From Stentor roeselii (Eukaryota; Ciliophora; Heterotrichea; Heterotrichida; Stentoridae): a stretch of 64,000 nt of DNA. The position numbers and the translations under genes are program-made. Under the pieces are notes generated by a model. The model searched no databases, was not told where the DNA came from, and worked only from the letters and a program-made list of their open reading frames with translations. The stretch lies in contig RSEH01000051.1 in assembly GCA_006503475.1 (NCBI GenBank), positions 62,001-126,000 of the forward strand, read 5' to 3'. Of this stretch, positions 39,323-47,679 are shown in pieces (position 1 is the first letter of the stretch; each line of letters opens with the position of its first letter).

Positions 39323-40591
39323 TCAAGAAGATAGCAGCAGTTCTTCCTTGTAAGGTTTAGCCAAGTAAGGTGTATAAACTCCAAGTGCAAAGGCAATAGC
39401 TTGAAAGCCCAACAAGCTATAAAAGACCCAAAAGTACCCAAGCCACGGCACAAGGACTCCCATATAAAAGTTGACCAATATCATATCAAGAATAAACGAA
39501 ATAGCGACGAAGGACATGACCCACTTGTCTTTCGGATAAAGACGGTCAGTAAGAACCAAAATCGAGATAAAGTTGATGCCAGAGACCGATAAACCTGCAG
39601 ATACCCAGACCAAAAACAAGATCTTGTTACTCCAAAACAGAGGCCCTATCAAAATAATCAAAATCTCGGTTACTATAAACGTGAAGTTCAATGTTTCCCA
39701 GCGATACCAGTCAAAAAATGAGCCAAAGACCACTTTAAACACAGCACAACAGGAAAAAGCAACACCTGAGACTAGGTTCAAGTAATGATCATCGTTGAAG
39801 TAAAACATTCCGAGGTTCTTGTAAACATTAATCAAAAAGTGGTAAAAAATAATCTTGAACAAAAGTGAACTGAATAAATACCAAAAGGTCTTCTGTTTAA
39901 GTAAAGTTAAAACTGTAAGAGTTGACTCGACTTTCACTTCTTGTTGACTTCTTTCTCCGAAAACACTCAAGATGGAGACCAGGCCTAATGCCAGGTTGAT
40001 TCCAGTCAGCCAAAGAAAAGCCCTTGGCACTTTAGAGTAGATGTTTTCATCAAAGTAAATCAGGTTGTCTTTTATGTACCCTTCTGAGTTGTTGCTATTT
40101 ACTATCATCGTGAATATTCCACCTGTGACAAATGGTGATAAAATGTAAGGAGCTGAGCTGAGACCTGATAAAAAACCTTTTTTACTTGGAAAAACTCGCC
40201 AACTGATCCAGATTAGAGGGTAGGACAGGAAAGTTGCGTTTATTCCCAGGCTGAAGCCGAATGAAAGGTAAAATAGTGAAGGGTTTGGAATGAAATATGT
40301 CAGAACTGATAAAAGAACTGAGAGTCCAAGGGATATTGACATCAGTACTTGGTCTGAAAAGTAAATAGTTAGAAAGGATATTAAGGAAAATGTTGAGGAT
40401 TCTAAAATGTAGGCTACTGCTGAAATTGATAGCACATCTGATAGGGTTGTTGAGGGATTTATGCTTGAAAAGTAGGATAGCAAGTATGGACTTATTGACC
40501 CTACACAGTTTATCTCTCCTGCTATCTAGGTAATGGTTACGAAATTTCCGAGAATTAATGCAAGTAATACACTAAGCTCTTTAATTTTCAT
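39323..40591 (-). CDS. Major-facilitator transporter (two exons)
   Basis: Minus-strand exons 40541-40591 and 39323-40525 give 417 residues. The short first exon (MKIKELSVLLALILGNF) completes the first membrane helix and joins in frame through a 15-nt intron. About eleven or twelve hydrophobic spans are visible, with an MFS-like central loop (EVKVESTLTVLTLLKQKTFWYLF) that splits two six-helix halves. The pattern suits the nodulin-like or monocarboxylate-type protist MFS groups, but the substrate cannot be read. The first exon lies outside the longest frame, so the start would be missed without splicing. Confidence 0.88.
40526..40540 (-). other. 15-nt spliceosomal intron
   Basis: On the minus strand GTAACCATTACCTAG, phase 0; the last codon TAG is in frame if retained. 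Removal joins LILGNF to IAGEINCVGS. Confidence 0.88.
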
Positions 40592-41511
40592 ATTATTTTA
40601 GGGAAAAGTTTCTAGAAATCTTTTGTTATATATTAGATTATCTGATATTTGAAATTTTCGAGGTTCTAAGGAGAAGAATTTGGATAAAACTATGAAAAAA
40701 AGATTTAAGTTTGAATGAATTGTTTTGAAGAGCTTTCTGAAAAAAAAATTGTGATTGATTTATTGAAATTGATGACGTAAAAGACTTTTATTATGGATTT
40801 TTAATAGTTAGTTTCTTATCCAATAAGTAGCTTTATCAGTGCGCATCAAGTGGATAGGACCTTTGTTTAGTCTCTCAGTTAATTTAATTATTGTTAAAAA
40901 GTAATTGTTTGATTCAAATTAAAGTCTTCAAAAATAAATTTATGGAAATTTATATGATTATTAAAAATTTACTTAGGAGAGAGTTGGTTGATGAAAATGC
41001 CAATTCATGACATATTATTGGTCTATATCAAATTTAAAAGTCCGTATTGATATGCCTGCGATCTTGATTAATACAAGACTATTTTTATATAATCAAAACA
41101 GTGCTTAATGAGTTCAACTGTTAGTGTTGCAGAGTGACCCTAATTATGAACGAGGACATATTTTCTGGATCAATAATCTTTAACATATCAATTAATAATA
41201 CAACTAAATGTAGGTGTTGTGAATATTAATTCTCTAAAAAAATATAAAAATTGATTAGAGAAGCGAAGCAAATTCAATATTTTAAATTTTGGTACTTTAT
41301 TCATCAGTTTAATAATAGTCGATAAGTATTTTTCTTAGTTACAAGTCACAGCCCTAATACATTGAATTTATAGACTACTTAGAAATTAAAACCATTATCA
41401 TCAATCATTATATAGGCTTTTTATTTGAGTCAAAAACCTAAGATTACTCAGATCATCTACATATTTGGATAATAGAATGATCTTAGTTTATTGGAAGATA
41501 TTGAGTTAGTA
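40592..41511. other. Gene-poor AT-rich gap with a pseudogene fragment
   Basis: A 920-bp gap between divergent genes. It contains the relic at about 40665-40880 listed separately. The rest (40881-41511) is AT-rich, with no frame, RNA or repeat that I recognise. Confidence 0.45.
40665..40880 (+). pseudogene. Decayed tandem copy of the gene at 41512
   Basis: The DNA aligns with the intact gene 850 bp downstream, for example AAGTTTGAATGAATTGTTTTGAAGAGCTTTC in meaning KFE-stop-IVLKSF against KFESIVLRSF, then LKKKL against RKKKL, and GCATCAAGTGGATAGGA against GCATCAAATGGATAGGA. Several in-frame stops and frame changes are present, so it cannot encode the protein. Same orientation as the intact gene, which indicates tandem duplication followed by decay of the upstream copy. 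Confidence 0.8.
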
Positions 41512-42078
41512 ATGGTGAAGAACAGCAGGAGAAGAATGAAGAGGAAAAGTAAAACCAAGAATATTTCGAAGTTTGAAAGCATTGTGTTAAGGAGCTTTCG
41601 GAAAAAAAAACTAACTGGGAAATTAGAGATTCATGATATGAAAAAAGCTTTGATTAGGGATTTTTTTACAAAACTTTCTAGTTATACTCAAATCGAAAAA
41701 ATTAAAGTTATTACCACGCATCAAATGGATAGGATTTACTTGTTGAGTCTCTCATCTGGACCATTAGAATTGAAGCAGAACATGAAGGAACATTATCTTA
41801 GTCCAACTTCTTACGAAAACATCGAAGACATCCTAAACATTCAATACATCGGAAATCCATTTGAAAAATCTATCAAGATAAAGGAACTTCTACACATCCT
41901 GTTTAAATCAGTAGAAAACTACAAAAAAACCTGCAAAAAAGAATTCATTAAAGAACACCAAGAAGTACTCCTAAAGATCAAGAATGAAGTAGTGAATTAC
42001 CTCAAAAAAACTCAACCAGCATCCTATTTCTTGATGGACTTGAAGAGATTGAAAGAAAATAACCGCCTAGTTAGATAA
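41512..42078 (+). CDS. Hypothetical basic protein, 188 residues
   Basis: The frame opens earlier, but the first ATG is at 41512 (MVKNSRRRMKRKSK). A very basic N-terminus may be a nuclear signal. The rest is helical and Lys/Glu-rich (KIKELLHILFKSVENYKKTCKK; VVNYLKKTQPASYFLMDL). I recognise no domain. A decayed tandem copy lies upstream at 40665, so this is a duplicating, probably lineage-specific gene. Convergent with beta-COP across 61 bp. Composition of the + strand flips near 41790 inside the gene. Confidence 0.7.
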   Translation: MVKNSRRRMKRKSKTKNISKFESIVLRSFRKKKLTGKLEIHDMKKALIRDFFTKLSSYTQIEKIKVITTHQMDRIYLLSLSSGPLELKQNMKEHYLSPTSYENIEDILNIQYIGNPFEKSIKIKELLHILFKSVENYKKTCKKEFIKEHQEVLLKIKNEVVNYLKKTQPASYFLMDLKRLKENNRLVR

Positions 42079-42139
42079 TTAGTTAGTAATAACAATAAAA
42101 CATAAAATCACATCATAATCCAAACCTAATCCAAAATTT

Positions 42140-44956
42140 CTACTCTAATCTACTAATCTCTAAAACCCTTAAACCCAAGCACTTAGCCATTCCCTGAGTT
42201 TTAGCTCTAATCCTGACACTTCCAGCGATTCCACTTTCCTTCATCTCAAGCGAGACATTCATAAGTGCATCTTCATTGAACCTGGACTTTGCATACATAT
42301 TACAGACCAAGAAGTCCAAATTACATTTCAAGACGCCTTCATGTGTAAGAATCTGCATATTTGCCTTATTTGCGATTTTCCTGACAAATTCTTCTAAACT
42401 ATTAGAGCTTGACATGACAGCGACAGGATATTCCCATTTAAACTCCTGCCACATTTTTCGAAAGTAGCTATCAGAGCAAGTAGCAGGATAAATATACTCA
42501 ATAGTATCAACAACTATTTCATTCAAAGCAATAACTTTCACATTCCCTCCACGAGCAGTGTCATAAGTAAGATTCCCAAAAATCACTCCAGCTTCCGTGC
42601 TATTGACCTTGACACAAGCTTTTAACTGAACTGTCTGTGAAGGTCCAATGTTGACAATTTGAGGTTTTTCCACTAGTTTCAACTCACCATCAACAGCGAT
42701 TTCAAGAGTCACGTTCTTCAAAGTCTCAGTACTTCTGTTAAAAGCTCCGAAATCGAGGACTATGTCATAATGGTTCATTTTTAACGAGACTTCCACGAAA
42801 ACCACGTCGTCCAGGCCGGTCAGGGTGCGGACGTTGTTGAGTTTCGCTGCGAAATCATCAGAAACTCGATCAACGAAAGAGTTTCTCGTCAAAGAATCAT
42901 CTGAGAAGTCCAAGTCGCTTATTCCATCTTTTCCTCTTAGTTGTTTTATCGCGATCAGGTCGTCAGGTTGAGTCAGTTCTGCTTCCAATGACGCTTCTTC
43001 GGCCTTTCTGAATAAATCTCGTTGAGAACTTGAATAAAGCTGAAGACCTCCTTGAACAAAACTAGATTTTTCTATTCCAGTTAAACATTGAAGACAACGA
43101 ATCACCTGCTCGAAGTTTTCAGGGTCGATACTTGCGGGAACTTCAGAAAATTCTTCGGATTTTCGGGATTTTTTTGGGTAGGACTTGATTTGGACGATTC
43201 CGCAGAGGACTGAAAGGACTTCTACTCTGAGTTTTTCTTTGTTTAGAGAAACTCTTTGAAAGAGCTTTGTAAGTGACTTAGCGATTATTGTGATCAGGTA
43301 GTAGTCTACTTCTTCCACCTCTGTTAGAAGCTTGCGAAGACCTGTCAGATGTTTTGGCTTTGGAACGTCTTTCGCTGATATGATTTGTGTGCCGTATGTA
43401 CCGTCTGGTAGAATTATTGTTTTTTGAGACTTTTGACCTGGGTCTTGGATTTCTATTGTCTCGTTTCGTTCTTTTTTGTTGAAGTAAGGACCTTCACCGA
43501 TACTGCTTAGAATGCAGTTTATGGCTTTTTCACTATCTTCGGAGAACTCTGATAAGATCCATAGGGCTGTTCGATAAACACTTGCGGATACGATTTCGCC
43601 GAAGATGTGGAAAAGTTTGTTTAAAATCACTGGACGTAAACTTTCATATTCAACCACGATTTGCTGTATAAAGCTAGAAACATCAGTATCAGTCCCTTCT
43701 TGCAATAAACAGCTATCCATAAGTACCTCAACAAGTCCAACCTGTTCAGTGATCCCAGGATAATTAACCGCACAAGTATGCAAAGCGTTGACAAGCAAAT
43801 CCTGGTAAGCAATTTCCTCCTTCTTTCCTTGCACCGAAAGCAGTTCTTTTTTAAAGATCCTAATAACTTCTTCAACATTCCTATCAGTCAGCAGTTCCAA
43901 GACAAGGTTGATGCAAGTAGTCCGTATATCAATAGAAGGAGAACTCAAAGCCCTTAAAATTTCAACAGACTGATCCTGCAAGATCCTTTTATGTGAAACT
44001 TTAAGAAGCAACAAATTTTCCACTAAAATAAGTTTCATGTTGTTATCCGAACTCGGGTCATTTAAAAGCTTAAGATAAGTCGAAACAGCGAGTTTTATAT
44101 GATTAGCAAGTGAAGTGAGTTGAATGATCGTATTCGCGCATTCAAACAAAACAGAATGCGACTTAGAACTCAAAGCCAGGTTAAAAATCGATTTCATATA
44201 CTTCCCCTTCTCCAGCGGATTCGCTTTGCAGACCCTTTTAAGTTCTTCCAAGACAACCAACTGCAAAATATCGATACTTGTTCCATAAACCGAGTTATTC
44301 GAGTCTTCCTCATCAAGCAGTACACTATTCAAGTACCTCATGGCATTAGAAGGTGAAGCCTCGAACAAAAACAACAGCGCATTTCTTCGAGTAGACAAAT
44401 CAGTCTCAGTAGCAAGAAGACTATCAATTCGTTCAACCGCATCGGGTAAAGTATCTTCTCCGAAAGTAGTGTAAATCGAGTAAACACACATCACTGCATT
44501 GCGCCTCACGTACGGGTGACGATGAGTCAAACATTCCAGAACAGGCTGTAAAAGCGTGTCCATCATTTCTCGGTACCGCATTTTGCTTACTAGTCGCAAG
44601 GTCCGCGCACGGATGAACTCGTTGGGACTTAGAAGGTCGTTTCGAAGAGCATTGCAAAGCATCACCATCTCGTCCTTGATTGAACCGTCTGGGTTTGTCT
44701 TTTCGATACTTTCCCAGTATATCAGTAAAAGCTTTTTCATCTCTTTTGAATCGACTCTCATCGCGTGTTGAACTACTGTCATTATCATTCTTGGGAAGTG
44801 GTCGTCTGATAGGATCATTAATATCAATGTCTTCATTGCGTCGATTTGCTCATCTTCTGTACCTTTTTCGAGCAACTTCGCGATTTCGCTGCTGTTTGGA
44901 GGCGATGGCACGTCGTAGTCGATTATCAGGTAACATGCTTTTGGATGTTCAGGCAT
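42140..44956 (-). CDS. COPB1: Coatomer subunit beta (beta-COP)
   Basis: A 938-residue protein, close to the family length (human 953). The HEAT-repeat trunk at the N-terminus is recognisable: YDVPSPPNSSEIAKLLEKG, KKLLLIYWE, LLSPNEFIRARTLRLVSKM, CLTHRHPYVRRNAVMCVYSIY. The C-terminal appendage begins near residue 690 (DDVVFVEVSLKMNHYDIVLD; NVTLEIAVDGELKLVEKPQ). Beta-COP is part of the adaptor-like F-subcomplex of the COPI coat for Golgi-to-ER and intra-Golgi vesicles. The frame stays open upstream of 44956 but without an ATG; MPEHPKACYLI at 44956 is chosen because it matches the family N-terminus and follows CATAAAA. Confidence 0.97.
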   Translation of the reverse strand: MPEHPKACYLIIDYDVPSPPNSSEIAKLLEKGTEDEQIDAMKTLILMILSDDHFPRMIMTVVQHAMRVDSKEMKKLLLIYWESIEKTNPDGSIKDEMVMLCNALRNDLLSPNEFIRARTLRLVSKMRYREMMDTLLQPVLECLTHRHPYVRRNAVMCVYSIYTTFGEDTLPDAVERIDSLLATETDLSTRRNALLFLFEASPSNAMRYLNSVLLDEEDSNNSVYGTSIDILQLVVLEELKRVCKANPLEKGKYMKSIFNLALSSKSHSVLFECANTIIQLTSLANHIKLAVSTYLKLLNDPSSDNNMKLILVENLLLLKVSHKRILQDQSVEILRALSSPSIDIRTTCINLVLELLTDRNVEEVIRIFKKELLSVQGKKEEIAYQDLLVNALHTCAVNYPGITEQVGLVEVLMDSCLLQEGTDTDVSSFIQQIVVEYESLRPVILNKLFHIFGEIVSASVYRTALWILSEFSEDSEKAINCILSSIGEGPYFNKKERNETIEIQDPGQKSQKTIILPDGTYGTQIISAKDVPKPKHLTGLRKLLTEVEEVDYYLITIIAKSLTKLFQRVSLNKEKLRVEVLSVLCGIVQIKSYPKKSRKSEEFSEVPASIDPENFEQVIRCLQCLTGIEKSSFVQGGLQLYSSSQRDLFRKAEEASLEAELTQPDDLIAIKQLRGKDGISDLDFSDDSLTRNSFVDRVSDDFAAKLNNVRTLTGLDDVVFVEVSLKMNHYDIVLDFGAFNRSTETLKNVTLEIAVDGELKLVEKPQIVNIGPSQTVQLKACVKVNSTEAGVIFGNLTYDTARGGNVKVIALNEIVVDTIEYIYPATCSDSYFRKMWQEFKWEYPVAVMSSSNSLEEFVRKIANKANMQILTHEGVLKCNLDFLVCNMYAKSRFNEDALMNVSLEMKESGIAGSVRIRAKTQGMAKCLGLRVLEISRLE

Positions 44957-45352
44957 TTTTATGGTAGGGAGATAGGTTTGGAGTTGGTCATCTGTTGTAT
45001 CTGAACGATTACGACTTTGATTATTACTTAAAAGAACTTTCAATTGTTTAAGTGATTATATCTTGTCTTGAAAAAAAAGGAATAGATGTTAAATGACTCC
45101 AAGACTATTAAATATTCCTGAATAACATTAAAAAGCTAATTAGTTGAAGAAAAGCCTCATCCAAATCTACATCTTGTCTATATAAGTTCAAGTTTTATCA
45201 ATTGTTAACTTTACCCTCCTCAGACCAAGAGGAACTAAGTATTTTTCCAATATTTCAAAAAATACTTCAACCCTCAGAATTCCCATTTCCTCTAAATGTC
45301 CAGCCGATGACTCAATTCTTTTCCTATCCAAATATTTCATAAATGAAATACT
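44957..45352. promoter_or_regulatory. Divergent intergenic region
   Basis: A 396-bp AT-rich gap that should hold promoters of beta-COP (minus) and the gene at 45353 (plus). An open frame without ATG continues from beta-COP to 45043. Nothing else recognised. Confidence 0.4.
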
Positions 45353-46261
45353 ATGAATAAACTATTAATGCGAAAGTCAAAACAATTAATTTCCTACGAA
45401 GATGTCGATTTTTTATTTCAAGAACTTTATAAAACCTGGAACCTTCAAAATGTTCCTTCCCATCATCGAGAAACTTTTTCCAATAATTTGAAATTTTTGC
45501 CTCCTTCTTCAGTCGCTTTTACAATTGCCAAGGAAATCGATGACCTGGAATCTGGCTTGAACCCAATTCAGATGGTTTTAGATAGTATCTCAAAAAGAGA
45601 GTTTTTAATTGGAAAACTTCTTACATTTGATGGAAAAGCTAGGAATTTGAATAGGGACTTTGAAATAACTGAACTTGAAACTGCTTATTTTATACAGAAA
45701 CTTAGAAAAATCACTGCAGATGTATTGAAGAATATTGAGAAGTGGAAGAATATGTTCTTGGGAATTGAATGTGAGTTTTATTGGAATCAGATTTGTTATG
45801 TGGAAAAAGTTAAACATGATCTTGACTTTTTAAGGAAACTTGGAAGGTTTAAGTTTATGATGAGGGACCCGTTTTTCTTAAACACTGACTCAGAAAAAGT
45901 ATGTCTCAAAGCCAAAACTATAGTAAAAGCCAGCCCCAAAGACAAAAAAATCTTTAAAAAACTAGAAAAAATGCTAAACTATGGCCTTCCTGAAATAGGA
46001 AACTTCAAAGTCTCCAAAGCAGAAAAATTTGACCAGCAGTTTCAGAACGTTTTCGACGCTAAAATTTTAACAAAGGAAGAAAGTGAAGCTCTTCGAGAAA
46101 CCAATGAAATACTCTCTTGCATCATTTTTTCACTAACAGACGATTTACTAGAAAGTATCAGCTTCGACGTGCTCCTCGAGTTAAAAATTTACGATTCTCT
46201 TCTCGATCATCTTGTCGAGTCCGAAGCCAATTCAATTTTAAAAGAAAACGAAAACTCATAA
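45353..46261 (+). CDS. Hypothetical helical protein, 302 residues
   Basis: No family recognised. The chain is Lys/Glu/Leu-rich and mostly helical without strict heptads (FLFQELYKTWNLQNV; YFIQKLRKITADVLKNIEKW; FDVLLELKIYDSLLDHL). There is no signal peptide, membrane span or cysteine cluster. The frame is long and uses codons like its neighbours, so a real gene is likely. Met6 is an alternative start. Convergent with the ubiquitin-like gene across 57 bp. The + strand composition flips from G/T- to A/C-rich near 45875 inside it. Confidence 0.75.
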   Translation: MNKLLMRKSKQLISYEDVDFLFQELYKTWNLQNVPSHHRETFSNNLKFLPPSSVAFTIAKEIDDLESGLNPIQMVLDSISKREFLIGKLLTFDGKARNLNRDFEITELETAYFIQKLRKITADVLKNIEKWKNMFLGIECEFYWNQICYVEKVKHDLDFLRKLGRFKFMMRDPFFLNTDSEKVCLKAKTIVKASPKDKKIFKKLEKMLNYGLPEIGNFKVSKAEKFDQQFQNVFDAKILTKEESEALRETNEILSCIIFSLTDDLLESISFDVLLELKIYDSLLDHLVESEANSILKENENS

Positions 46262-46318
46262 AATCTAATCTAAACCTAAAATTCTTCATTAAACTAAATA
46301 ATTCCCTAATTTAACACT

Positions 46319-46795
46319 TTAATAGTCCATTTTTAACTCAGCCATCAACAACGACAAATTTTTTTTCACTTCATTTAACCTTTTAAAAACAATTCGATTT
46401 TTCGGTCTTTTCAACATATTCTTGATTCTTTCCTGACAATAATTCAAGTTTCCAACAGAGACCTTGATCAGCAAGTCATTATCCGCGTTTTTCGAGAAGT
46501 CCCAGTTGATATCTTCAAATTTCAAGCAGACTTTAGAAACACCTGAAACTTGTTCAAGTCTAAGATGACTAGATTTGAATTCTCTTAAAATATAAGAAGA
46601 TTCTTTTATTTGAAGCAAAAGAAGCTCGTATCGATCAGGGTCGATCTCGAGTTGCAGGCAAATAAAAGTTTTCAGATCTGAAACTGTTACATCTTTTGAT
46701 ATCGTCACTGATGTCACCTGCTCTGGTGCTAAAGACTCTTGAATAATCCAGACTTCTAATTGCAGGGAGTCGTTTAAGTCGCAGTTGTTTTGCAT
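46319..46795 (-). CDS. Small protein with possible ubiquitin-like fold
   Basis: A 158-residue protein. Residues about 10-95 could be ubiquitin-like: LQLEVWIIQESL as first strand pair, TVSDLKTFICLQLEI as the helix, then DRYELLLLQIKESS and VSKVCLKF. The remaining 60 residues are helical and basic (LNYCQERIKNMLKRPKNRIVF). Similarity is structural in style, not a firm sequence match. Ubiquitin-like domains of this kind often mediate complex assembly. Divergent from the SAXO gene with 94 bp between starts. Confidence 0.65.
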   Translation of the reverse strand: MQNNCDLNDSLQLEVWIIQESLAPEQVTSVTISKDVTVSDLKTFICLQLEIDPDRYELLLLQIKESSYILREFKSSHLRLEQVSGVSKVCLKFEDINWDFSKNADNDLLIKVSVGNLNYCQERIKNMLKRPKNRIVFKRLNEVKKNLSLLMAELKMDY

Positions 46796-46889
46796 TAATT
46801 ATAATAAAAGGAAATTTTTAAGATTTTGGATTGTTTGAGTTTATTTTAGATGTAATTGATTGAAAGCTGATTATAATTAATTTGTCGTT

Positions 46890-47645
46890 ATGGGAGAAAA
46901 GTGCATCATTGATGACCCCAGTTTGGGAATTTTGACTGAAAATGATCATAGACTTGGATTGTGTCTTTGTGCTTATTGCACTTGTGGCAATCATGTTTGC
47001 ACCTCGAAGAATCTGTTTAATTCTCACCCTGTCAAGCTTAAATCTACTTATTTGACTTCGTTTTCGAAGGTCCCAGTCACTCGTCTGCTGAAAGAAACGA
47101 GAACTGTTTCTCCGATTATTAAAAAAACTTTTACGGGAATTTCGACTTATAAAAACGATTTCGTGAAACAAGACAGCACTCCCCACCCACGAGCGGCAGA
47201 ACGTATAAAAAAGCCAATGCTAACAGGAGTAATCCGTTCCAGTTACACAAAAGACTTCATCCCATTCAACCCAATAAGACAAGAGTCAATGTCCCCTCCA
47301 AACCCAAGACCCGACGGCAAGTCATTAAAATTCCAAAGTGAAACAACATACAAAAACACTTTCATTTCCCCTAACTCAGAACAAAAAACCAAAAGTTACT
47401 CAAAACTCGCTAAAAAAATCTTCATCGACCCAAACAGCTACCTCGAAACAAGCCACAAGCGAGACTTCCAACAAATAACTCCCCAAGAGACATGCAAGTC
47501 AAACCTTCAGTCATCTTTCACAATCCCGTCAAAAACCATTCCATTCCAATCCTCAAACCAGCGAGATTTCATCCTTCCCCAAGAAAGTGTGAAAAACCTT
47601 CCAAGACGATTGACAGCCCTTCGAGAGTACATAATTCATAAATAA
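46890..47645 (+). CDS. SAXO-family stabiliser of axonemal microtubules
   Basis: A 251-residue protein. The N-terminal cysteine motif CLCAYCTCGNHVC (residues 25-37) is the SAXO (FAM154) microtubule-binding Mn-type motif, which typically reads CxCxxCxCGxHxC. It is followed by spaced Mn repeats with a Y-x3-F core: STYLTSF, STYKNDF, SSYTKDF, TTYKNTF, SHKRDF and SNQRDF. SAXO proteins bind and stabilise doublet microtubules in cilia and basal bodies. It lies 34 bp upstream of CCDC96 on the same strand, and the neighbouring genes are also ciliary, so co-expression is plausible. Confidence 0.92.
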   Translation: MGEKCIIDDPSLGILTENDHRLGLCLCAYCTCGNHVCTSKNLFNSHPVKLKSTYLTSFSKVPVTRLLKETRTVSPIIKKTFTGISTYKNDFVKQDSTPHPRAAERIKKPMLTGVIRSSYTKDFIPFNPIRQESMSPPNPRPDGKSLKFQSETTYKNTFISPNSEQKTKSYSKLAKKIFIDPNSYLETSHKRDFQQITPQETCKSNLQSSFTIPSKTIPFQSSNQRDFILPQESVKNLPRRLTALREYIIHK

Positions 47646-47679
47646 GCTCTTCATTCAAATCGATTTAAACCATGTTATA

